The notes beneath the pieces are model-generated. The model was not told the origin of the DNA. It made no database searches and saw only the letters and a program-made list of their open reading frames with translations. A DNA stretch of 64,000 nucleotides from Antedon bifida (lineage: Eukaryota; Echinodermata; Crinoidea; Comatulida; Antedonidae), in the NCBI GenBank assembly GCA_963402885.1, contig OY727096.1, positions 24,533,820 to 24,597,819 of the forward strand, given 5' to 3'. Within the stretch, counting starts at the first letter, position 1. Each line of letters begins with the position of its first letter. Position numbers and translations under genes: made by a program. Of the stretch, positions 46,955 through 57,300 are shown piece after piece.

Positions 46955-49069
46955 TTAGGAGGTAGTAGGAGCATTATCAGGTAACAGGCCAGGAAACCAG
47001 AACAACCTCCCATCTTTGTTTTGATCATCAACCCAGGCCAATCCTTCTTTTACCATATGATCCTAAAAAATAAACAATTGAAAAAGGGTAATGTTTAAAT
47101 TAAACACCATTTCATTATCAACAGTAGCTTTAGAGATCAAAGTTCACAACAATACTTACTAAGACAAGCGACGCCCTTTCAGTTTCCCATTTTAATTCTG
47201 ATTTTAGGATGTTCACAGACGTGTAACCACAGCTCTGAAAAATAAGTAATAATTCATAAATACAGGTTGTACCATCAAATTCCACAACAAATGTACATTA
47301 TTACTATTTATTTATGTCTTCAGAAAAAATACAAGCATTATGTTTCTTCAAATGATATGTTATAACATTAAAGTGGTTTAGTAGTTAAGCCACCTGTCCT
47401 GTATGAGACAAGTCACTGGTTCAAATCCAGGCAAATGACATTTTCTCTTTTGCAGATTTTTAAATGGAACCTTTTCTATGATTGAAATAGAATTAAGATT
47501 ATGTTTTATTGATCACATGCACAAAGACATACTTTTATTCAATTTAACTACCTGCGCATTATCCAGAACAGATGTGTGATCCATATTGAGTTCAGCAGGA
47601 ACAGACTGTATCAGATAGCGGCCATCTTGTAAACGATGGAGTGCAAAGCCATTTCCTAGTATTTTTAACTTTTTAATTGCACGCATTAAATCATCTCTGT
47701 AAGAAAATGGTATTTGAAAATTCCAAAAGTAAGCATAAAATTGAATTTCAATACTAGAGATCTAGAAGTTTGCTGAATAATTGTATAAACAGGTTACTTC
47801 AGTAACTGCAGTAGAGTAATTTTGAATGAATGAATGATCCCTAATATATTAACAAAAAATACTAAACACTAGGTAGATTTGATTTCTGTACTATCTAATA
47901 TCCTTATACTTACAAACTAACATCTTGGGCTTGTTTTGTTTTTCCTCTAGTTGCCTTTACTTTTTGTAACAGTTCATTTAAAGTCATGAGGCCACCATTC
48001 CGGTGCTGTGTTGACATGCACACTTCAATAATTTGAACACCAATCTCGTAGTAAAAATCGCCCACACCAAGCATTTCGGACCAAAATCCTTTACCAGCTA
48101 AAAAACATAGATCTTTGGTCAGTAAAGTCATTAAAGCTTATTTACTTGCTCTTACTAAACACAACAAAATGCTATACATCATAGTATTTTTATTTTCTAG
48201 AGGTATAATATTTTACTGAAATTTCTCTAAATCTTTTATATATATATATAAAAAAAAATTAATTGATGTATGGTGGTAAGTTTATGCTTGAATTAGGGAC
48301 CATGTCAAAACTATTCTACTGCACTTACTGCAGTAACTATATTATTATTTGTTTACTCAGACTTTAACCTGTTTATACAATTATTTAGCTAGATTTTTGG
48401 GGTAAATTACACACTTTTTATTATTGTCTGCCTCATAAACTTCTACATTGAAACAAATTAAAATATGTTTGCAGTAACAAATTCAGTTACTGCAGTATAT
48501 ATAATTTATAATTTTGACATGATTCCTTATAATCATGGTGATTTCCTACAGGCCAATGGATCCACGCCAATACTGGCACACATCTCCTGGAACTGTGTTC
48601 GGAATGCTGGATTTTTTCGGATTTCATTCTTGTGGTTGGCGGCAAATTCCTCTAAATTGTTTCTGAAAACCTCCAATTGTTTGGTCATCTGAGCAAACTG
48701 GTCCTCTGCAATTTCAGTTCCCTTGTTCTTGTATTTCGCCTGGAAACAAAAAATGGTTTCATAATATTAATAATTATAATTCTAATTAATTATTGATTTA
48801 TAGGCCTAGTTGGTAGGTATGCGACATTCCTACGTTCGAACATTAATCCGGCCAGTCAAATTTACAGGTACGAAACGACTACGAAAATAGACAACGTGTA
48901 AATTGTGGCCTAAATTTGCCTGGCTCTCTCCAATCAATAACAAAATTATGCTGGGTAGCCTAGACCTAGTGCTGTAGTAATTACAATCAACAAAGTTGTT
49001 GGACAGCTTATTGACCTGTGCAAGTTTCTTTTTATTAATAGCACCAAGTCCTGGTCCACTCCGTCTCAT
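46955..49069 (-). CDS. SNF8: ESCRT-II subunit SNF8/Vps22 (EAP30), 251 aa
   Basis: Subunit of the endosomal ESCRT-II complex (with Vps25 and Vps36) that sorts ubiquitinated cargo into multivesicular bodies. Coding exons: 49016-49069, 48550-48739, 47914-48097, 47552-47696, 47160-47234, 46955-47062; total 756 bases, frame intact. Nearly family-invariant stretches are seen: [84 protein letters not shown] and VKEGLAWVDDQ. These cover the N-terminal helical hairpin and both winged-helix domains. Length is close to human (258 aa); the C-terminal tail after WFPGLLPD is short and divergent. A MITE-C copy lies in intron 2 next to exon 2, and a 50-base tandem repeat lies just upstream of the start. Confidence 0.95.
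47372..47440 (+). other. tRNA-like fragment in SNF8 intron 4
   Basis: GTGGTTTAGTAGTTAAGCC resembles a D-arm/box A region and ACTGGTTCAAATCCAGG a T-arm/box B, at tRNA-like spacing. The flanks do not pair as an acceptor stem, so this is a tRNA pseudogene or SINE head rather than a working tRNA. Confidence 0.35.
48293..48532. mobile_element. MITE-C copy, SNF8 intron 2
   Basis: Left TTAGGGACCATGTCAAAACT then CTTACTGCAGTAACTATATT; right CAGTTACTGCAGTATATA then TTTTGACATGATTCCTTA. About 240 bases; ends about 18 bases from the exon 2 donor. Confidence 0.7.
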
Positions 49070-49155
49070 TTTGACAACTATTGCTGTATTTTAAGCAATT
49101 TATTGTGATGATGAGTTTGGTTAAGTTCCGGTATCTATATTTTTGTGTTCTGAAA

Positions 49156-49312
49156 AAAACGGAATGAAGACTATGGATTATGGAATGCCAATTTCGCAAA
49201 AATCTAATTCAAAAAACGGAGTGAAGACTATGGAATGCCAATTTCGCAAAAGTCTAATTCAAAAAACGGAGTGAAGACTATGGAATGCCAATTTCGCAAA
49301 AGTCTAATTCAT
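49156..49312. repeat. Tandem repeat, about 50 bp x 3, upstream of SNF8
   Basis: Unit contains GGAGTGAAGACTATGGAATG then CCAATTTCGCAAAAGTCTAA. The last two units are nearly identical. The first has a small extra piece (GGATTATGGAATG). It begins 87 bases 5' of the SNF8 start codon, so within its likely promoter or 5' UTR. Confidence 0.85.
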
Positions 49313-49499
49313 AATGATGAGAGGAGGAGCAAAAAATCGTAAACAATACAACCGTCTAAAAACATGTGTTTATGTTGTTTTTCTCAATTAGAATAAAATT
49401 AGATATCCTTATTCTTTCTATCCGTATCTTTGTGATGTAAGGAATAGAGGATTTGCGAAATTTGAAATTGGTAGCTAGTACAGATAGTAGATATTCCAA

Positions 49500-50530
49500 A
49501 GTATAAACTAATAATGTTTGCCTCTAACTAAACATAAACAGGTGGTTAGGATAGGTGGACATTCTTCTAGTACTCTTTTCACTAACACTGGTGTCCTTCA
49601 GGGATATGTTCTTTCTCCTGTTCTTTTCTCTCTGTACACAAATTACTTTAAAATTAAAAGTAATAACGTTAGTATAGTTAAGTATGCAGATGATTCTGTT
49701 GTTACGGGTATAATTCAGTATAACTGTGAAGATGACTTAAGTTGTTTGAGTCGTCGTGGTGTAAGAAAAATGTTCTTATATTAAACGCGGATAAGACCAA
49801 AGAATTAATTTTTGATTTCAGAAAGAAGAAAAGTGTTATTGATAATTATTGTATTAAACGACCAAAAGATAGAAACTGTAAAAGAACATAAATATTTAGG
49901 AACAACGGTAGATTGTGAATTAAACTGGAATGCAAATACTGTAAATATTGTTAAAAAATTTAATAAACGGCTGTACCTTCTCAGAAAGCTGAACTCTTTC
50001 AAAGTGAATAATAATGTACTTTTTTGTTTCACCAGAGTGTTATTCTTAGTGTTGTAACTTTCAACTGTGTTGTTTGGTACAATAGTCTGAGTGCTAATAA
50101 TAAAAAGAAACTTGACCGTACTATGAAAACTGCTAGTAAAATAATAGGAAGGAATGTCAATGTTATTGACGCTACAGGCGCGATGTTCCCAAGTTAAGAA
50201 AATATTGGAAGATAACTCACACTCGTTGAATGATAAATATGTTGTTAATAAATCAGGTAGAAATCGTCCTTTAATGTGCAATTAATACCACTCGATGTAG
50301 GAAATCATTTGTCCACAACTCTATACATGTTTTCAACTCAACATTCAAATATAGTTGTTTTTTTTAATTCCTTCTGTAAACATAACTTGTTTACTAATAT
50401 AGTTTTAATGTATTGTATTGATATTTTTTAATGTTTTATATATTGATGTGTTTTAAGCATCAAGGAAAACAAATTTCATGTTCGCCTTATTGTGTTCATG
50501 ACAATAAAGATTTATCTTATCTTATATCTT
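49500..50530 (+). mobile_element. Rex1/CR1-like LINE, 5'-truncated
   Basis: Reverse transcriptase C-terminal half: TGVLQGYVLSPVLFSLYTNY, then KYADDSVV, LNADKTKELIFDFRKKK, KYLGTTVDCELNW, RLYLLRKL and later KKKLDRTMKTASKIIGRNVN. The frame is broken several times. The 3' end is GACAATAAAGATTTATCTTA followed by ATCTTAT repeats, the kind of short-repeat tail seen in Rex1/L2/CR1-type elements. The 5' truncation is typical of incomplete target-primed integration. Confidence 0.8.
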
Positions 50531-50722
50531 GAAAAGTTACATTTATAAAGCTATGCTATACTATTATGTAGTACATCTTCCTTTCCCCGAGGTGTCTTTG
50601 AACGCGTTTTTTTTAATTTATGATTCGTCTTTTTTTTTTGGTTTTTGTGATTTTTTTGTGCTTTATAATTTATTTGAGTGCTACATGATTTCCACCCTAT
50701 AAACGACGTTAACAATAATAAA

Positions 50723-52237
50723 CTAGACATGAAACTCGTCACTTTGACGAGTTAGTTATCCGCACAACGACAAACGCCACGTGCACGTCATACGTTGGAA
50801 TATTGCACACAGATAAAGATTATGGCATTATGACAAGAACTGAAGAATATGATATGCTGTTAGTGCTGAATTCTGTCAATTTGTGTCATATAGTATATAC
50901 ATGCAAAGAGTATAATCTGTATATATATTACATACAGTGTAGAATAGGTGAAATTACGGGACCCGCCATTTATTCCAATTTTTAACATGGCGACGGTATC
51001 AAAATGAAACACTTAAATAGCAATTTCTGGAGGAAATTATCTCAGGAACAACATATTAACGTGTAGAAGAAATTTGAATACGTAAAATATAGATGCGCAC
51101 CCTTTTAAATGTGATGAACTATTACGCAAAATATGAAAATACGACTTTTTTTATTCAACTGGCCATATGATGACGTCACAACATCCGATTGGCAAAATGT
51201 TTACATGAATTCGTATCTACAATCCAATAGCTTCCAGAAAACGTTTTAATCGTGATTATCACATTTTATTCTTACGAGCTATTACAGATTAAAATTTACT
51301 GTAAAGATGAAATTAATGACCCACGTAATTAAAATTTTTAGACATGATGACGTCATAAAAATTAAAATATTTTTATCTCATGCTAAAGAAAGTTGATTGA
51401 CCTACACAATATATAAATTTAGGAGAAAAAGGAATACAGATAAGCGTGATGCGCTCCATTGAATGTGATGAGCAATAACGAAAGAGACAAAAATCCTAAT
51501 TTTTACATTCGTGTGGCCATACGATGACGTCACAATGTTTTTTTAGCCTTATCGATGCATGATCCGATATCTACAACTCATCAACTTCTAGATTTTGTAA
51601 TAAAAATAAACGGTTCACGGTTTACTTTAGAAACTATGACTGTTTAAAAAAAGACATAATTTTGACGATTTTTTAAGCTTTTTCATAAAAAACGCGCACG
51701 AATTGTCTAATTCAACGTGTTCGTATGGCGTTATTTAAACTGGAAAAGGTCTAAATTGTTTTCAAAATTACTAGGAAAGACTTGAAAAATATAATTCAAG
51801 AGAAAAAAATATGTTTTTAACGCTACGTGCGCACCGCGTGCGTAAAAAATTGCGCGCCCGTGGGAATTTTTGACATGCTCAAAATGACAAGAAACGCATA
51901 AAAAGTTGATTAGAAATTAATTTTGCGCATTTTGAAATTTTAAATGCGCGTGCGCGCGTAACTTCTTGTGAAACATGCCATTTTTAATCCGTAGAAAGTT
52001 TGCCCCTGATATGACTTAAATTTTGTCAAAGTGTCAATACTAAATGACTTTTGGTTTTTAATCTATAATCAATCATTGAAATTCATAAAATTGCGCGTAA
52101 GTCACGTTGCGCAACTATGACGTCATTCAAAAATAGGAGGTGCACAACTTCACGTAAATGCCCATATGTTGTCAAAGTTATGAAATGTTATGTTTACACA
52201 TTTTAGAGAAACGCGACTCACAAAAAGGAAGGAAGGA
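50723..52237 (-). mobile_element. Helitron-like element 1 (non-autonomous)
   Basis: On the minus strand the 3' end is a perfect 9-bp-stem hairpin (AACTCGTCA, loop AAG, TGACGAGTT; 50733-50753), a short spacer, then CTAG followed by T at 50722. This is the Helitron terminus (hairpin, CTRR, insertion before T). The 5' end is less sure; an A|TC junction at 52237/52238 is a candidate. No Rep/helicase. The interior holds four TGACGTCA octamers and GCGCGTGCGCGCGTAAC. It is collinear with element 2. Confidence 0.65.
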
Positions 52238-52257
52238 TCCAAGAATAATACAGAAAA

Positions 52258-53803
52258 CTAGATTTGAACTCGTCACTTTGACGAGTTCGGGTTATCCGCG
52301 CAAACGCAACATGCACATACGTTTAAAATATATGAACGCCGAAAATGATTATGCCATCCTATGACATGAATTAAATATGTTTACAGTGCTGAATTGTACC
52401 TATTTTGTAGCATACAGCATATTACAATATTTACAGAATACACTGTATATGTTATATACAGTGGTAGCATAGACGAAATTACGAGACCCATCTTTTAAAG
52501 CCAATTATTAACACGATGACGTCATCAAATTGACTTATAAAGATAACTATTTTAGAAGATAATTATCTAAATCATTACATTAATACAAATTTGAAGAATT
52601 TTGGGCACGTGAAAGTGAGATGCGCTCTCGTTTAAACGCAATGAACTTTTACGCAAGAGATGAAAATACGACTTTTTTTATTCAACTGGCTATATGATGA
52701 CGTCACAACATCTGATTTGAAAAATGTTCACATGAATTCGTATCTACAATCCAATAGCTTCCAGAAAACCTTTTAATTATGATTATCACTTTTTATTCTG
52801 ACGAACTATAACAGATTGAAATTTACTGTAAATATGAAAATAGGTGACCCACGTTATTTACATTTTTAGACATGATGACGTCATAAAAATTAAAATATTT
52901 TTAACTCATGCGAAAGATAGTTAATTGACCTAGACAGTATTAAAATATCGGGTGAAATGGAATACGTATAAGTGAGATGCGCTCTATTTAATGTGATGAG
53001 CAATAACGAAACAGTAAAAAATCCTATATTTTACATTCGTGTGGCCATACGATGACGTCATAACATCCGAGAGGTAAAAATTCTGCATGAATTCATATCT
53101 ACAATTTATCTTCTTGCATAATAAGTTAAAAAAATTGGGGGTCACCTTCGATCCTGAAGAGCTATAATAGATTCAAAATAGGCATATTTTTGACAATATT
53201 TTGTAACTTTTTTAACTAAAACGCGCGCAAATGTTATAAATCAACGTGTTCGTATGACGTCATTTTAATTTGAAATGATGTCAATCTTTTTTTAAATGAC
53301 TAGGAAAGGCTGGAAAATCACAATTCAAGAGAAAAAAACATGTTTTTCATGCTCCGTGCGCACCTTACGCGTAAAATTTTTCGCGCGCGTGGGAATTTTT
53401 TACATGCTCAAAATGTCATGATCAGCGTAGAAAGTTGATTAGAAATTAATTTTGCGCATTTTTAAATTTTAAATGCGCGTGCGCGCGTAACTTCTTGTGA
53501 AACATGTCATTTTTAATCCATAGAAAGTTTGCCCTTGATATGACTTAAATTTTTACCAAGTGTCAATACAAAATGACTTTTGGTTTATAATCTATGACCT
53601 ATCATTGAAATTCATAAAATTGCGCGTAACTTACGCTGCGCGACTCTAACGTCATTAAAAATATGGAGGTGCACAACTTCAGGTAAATGTCCATATAATG
53701 ACAAAGTTATACAAAAGATATATTCACAAGCAATAGGGGATATGCTGTAGACAAAAATCTGGGAAAGAAAGAAGAATAACAAAGAAGATGATGAAGAAAA
53801 AGA
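52258..53803 (-). mobile_element. Helitron-like element 2 (non-autonomous)
   Basis: Same structure and about 1.45 kb of collinear sequence with element 1. The 3' hairpin at 52266-52288 has a 10-bp stem (GAACTCGTCA / TGACGAGTTC), followed by CTAG at 52258-52261 and T. Five TGACGTCA octamers (52517, 52698, 52876, 53053, 53255). The 5' border near 53803 is a guess from an A|TC step after a pyrimidine-rich run. The two elements are head to tail with about 20 bases between. Confidence 0.65.
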
Positions 53804-53820
53804 TATTTACAATCACATGG

Positions 53821-53910
53821 GTTATCCTGCAACTAAGTTGCGGATAACCAAAAAATATTGATCCCATACAATAACAAGGAGTTATCCGCTTGGTATACCA
53901 AGCGGATAAC
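53821..53910. repeat. Two GTTATCC palindromes beside Helitron-like element 2
   Basis: 53821-53848 is an inverted repeat with one bulged base (GTTATCCTGCAACT / AGTTGCGGATAAC). 53881-53910 is a perfect 30-bp palindrome whose half is GTTATCCGCTTGGTA. The word GTTATCCGC also follows the terminal hairpins at 50755 and 52291, linking these palindromes to the Helitron-like family. Confidence 0.75.
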
Positions 53911-54317
53911 TAATAAAATATTATAATCATAATTTAAAAAACTAATGTAGGCTTATTTTATTTTAGAGTAGAAGAAGGCCTACTATTAACAATACATTAT
54001 CAACGATGGATAATAATACACTTTGAGAGGAATGTTTTATATTGAAAAGATTAGGAACCTATACTACATCAACTTGGCGGAACCACCTCGAGTACAAAGA
54101 GTACAAAATGCAGTGCATTTTTTAGAAAATTTTAAAATATCGCCCTCTATTATAGTTGGGAGCCATTTTTTTGTTTTGTTGAGGGAAAAAAGTCGAGCGG
54201 GCCGCGAGCGTCACCACACACACAACGAATTTTCTTCAGAGGAAGTTCCACGTCGTCGATTTTCATTCAAGAACGACAGTTTAATCAATGGAATAATTGT
54301 ACAAATACTTAACTAAA

Positions 54318-57300
54318 ATGGACGAGGAAGAGAGGGAAAAGAAGTTACAGGCTGGTCGCGCGAAGGTTATAAATTAATAAGAAATTACTCTAGGCTAGGC
54401 GTGGTGTAGAGGTAGTAAAGTGGATCGTTCAGTTCAGTCAGGCAGTTTCTTCCGCTGATGCGATGTTTCCGGATGCACAAACAATTAACCAACCGGGGCT
54501 TAAATAGTCTACTTACTGTACATATCATATAGGCATATGCTTCTGTATTACACAGTATGCTATGTTTCATGCCACGCCCCCATAATTTTCATTTGTTTAC
54601 AATAAATACTAGGCCTAATTAGTAATATTTTATATTATTACTCACTTGCCCTAATAATAAGACTACTAAAACTAGCCTAGGCCTAGGCCCTAGGCCTATA
54701 ATATTGCTTAATTATTAAATAATAAATCAGCCTGAATAATACTAATAGTATATATAATAATAATATAATACTATGCCTAGACTATGGTATATAAATATAG
54801 GTCTAGGGCCTAGGTCTAATTGAGTATTTTGGTTCAAATTGTTTAATAAGGAAATCCTTGCACAAATCTTTAAAATTGCGCTTTCAAAAACTAAGAGAAG
54901 AGAACTCACTGCTTCTTTTTATTACATACTATAAAAGGTAAGCAACATACTGATGATCTCGGATTGATCGTCATGTAAGCACAGTCTGCGAATAATGTTT
55001 ACGACTCGTAATGCACTTGGCAATTGTATGACCCACTATACGACCCCCGGGAGAGGTGCGTCATTTACATATAATTACTGACGCAGGGGTGCGTCAAAAA
55101 ACCTAGATGGTACGTCACATCAATGAACAAGGTGTGTCAATGTCCGTCACTTTACCACCCACCATATCATAAACAACATGGTCACAGTGCGTCAAAATGG
55201 GTGCGTCATGGTCACCTAAAGGTAAGTCACATTTTTGACGCACGGGTGTGTCATGGTATTCAAAGGTATGACGCACATCGGACAAATGACGCACCTCTCC
55301 CGGGGGTCGTATAGTGGGTCATACAATTGACAAGTGCATAAGCAGCTCCATAGCCCTAAATTTATGTAGACCTAGTGAAGATTCTCTTGAGTACGAAAAA
55401 CAGTTTCAGATTATTAAAAAACTTGAAAATTAATTTAAAGATGTTGTTTTCAGTTGATGAAATTTCAAAAGAAGAAAAGTCCAGGAAAGAAAAAGAAGAA
55501 ATCTTCTAAAAACAACGACTGTGAAGCTGCGACTACAGATAGTATCACATCTAATGGTGACACATTTTGTGATGCTGATTCCATTGCAAGCACTGACCTA
55601 TCTGGAGTGTCTGATATCATGAGCATAGAGGTAAAGAGGAGTGCTTTCTCCTGTCTTGTCACTGATGGAAATGTGTCGCTCAGCTGGCTACAGTAGCGTG
55701 CTACCCAACAAGTGGGGGCATAAACTTCAGGCATACTGTAACTTACAAACTACACAAATAGTCCTGTAGTAGGCTATGTATTGAGAGTGTTCATTTAAAG
55801 TACTAAGCTAGAAAATAAAAATTCACCCCACCCTCCCTAGTTGGTAATATTCCTAGAAAGATAAACTCTATTAATTTACATGTATTTTACTGTAGTACTG
55901 TAACTGTAAATTAAATTAACCTTGATTGGATGATATGGTTTCACCTCCTGCGGAATGTACTGTAAAAGTGTAACACATTTTTTTTTCCAGAGTGATCAAA
56001 GATCAATAAGTACAGATGATCTGTCTCTTGATGTAAGTTATATTACTGTAGCTTTGTATTTGTAGGCTGTTTTTTTTTAACATATCTACATACTCTTCTC
56101 TTTGTTATCTAAATTACCTCTTACAACAAACCAATCCAAGCACTCTTGTCAGTGTGTACCATTCCAATTATAAGAATAATAATTTCCATTAGTATTGCAC
56201 CTTTCCAGCGATCATTGCGCTGTAGACTTAGATGTTACACCTTTTAAACTACATGCTTCTTCACGGTCACATCATGTCGGTGCTTACAATTCTAGCACTC
56301 TCTCATTCAATTCCCTTTTTCAGGGATTTTATTTCAGGCATACATAATGTAGGCATGTGGCCTTTTATATGTTACAAAAGTCCCTCAATTAATTTCTACA
56401 TGCGTTACATCTTTTTGTGAATTGAATTATATTCTTGTTAGTCATTAATAGTTGACATTATAAGGAAATGTACAATAAAATATTTTGTATTTAATTCTGA
56501 GATTTCTATAATGAATACTAGTAGTAGTACACTGTGCAACCTCCTACTCGCCTGAAAGATGTACTATGTTCTTTTATAAAGCATTTTTGTGTTCACTGGA
56601 TCTACATTTTTCTTAAATTCATAAAATATTTTATACAGGAAGCTGACCAATTGCAAGTAGAATATGAGGTGGCTAAGGCAGAGTTGTTGGAAGCTAAGGG
56701 GCGTATTATGCAGCTGGAAGAGACACTCCTAGGCAAGGAAGCTCTGGTTCAACAGCTGCAGTTAGAAGTCAATGAAGTGAAGAAAAACTCACAAGGAACG
56801 GTAAGAGAAAGACTTGCTTTGTTTTATATAAAGGAAAGGCGAGATCAGAGTCTCACCATCATGTCTGGAGTGTCGGACGACTAGAGGGGTGGGAACCCCT
56901 ACGAGATTATGATACTGAAGTTAATGTTAGTTATTAGATGACTTTGTGTTAACAACAACTTTCCCAATACTGGACACCCTTGAGCTGGCCGTATTCAGAT
57001 TGTATTTTTAATGATAAATGTGAATTTTGGACCTCATAAAAATTCTGGTTTTGGGAGAGTTTTCAGAGAGTCTGGTATTGTGAGATTCGACTGTTTTTGA
57101 TATATAGAATGTTATTTCCTACTAGGATGAAGCTGAGTTTACTAGTCAGAAGGAACTGGAATATAAATCAATCATTGAACAGTATAATTCAAAGGTAGAG
57201 TAATCATTAACTTGTATTTTTACAATTAGCTGTTGGGACTGGATATGCCTACCAGCACAACCTCATCCACTTAGTTGGGCAAGGTGTTCATTTATTTATT

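Noticed and set aside
46604-46984. 126-codon plus-strand frame near SNF8
   Set aside because: Overlaps the SNF8 terminal exon in antisense and has no recognisable domain.
47372-47440. Functional tRNA gene
   Set aside because: D- and T-arm words are present, but no pairing acceptor stem is found.
49805-50281. 158-codon reverse frame
   Set aside because: Antisense shadow of the LINE reverse transcriptase region.
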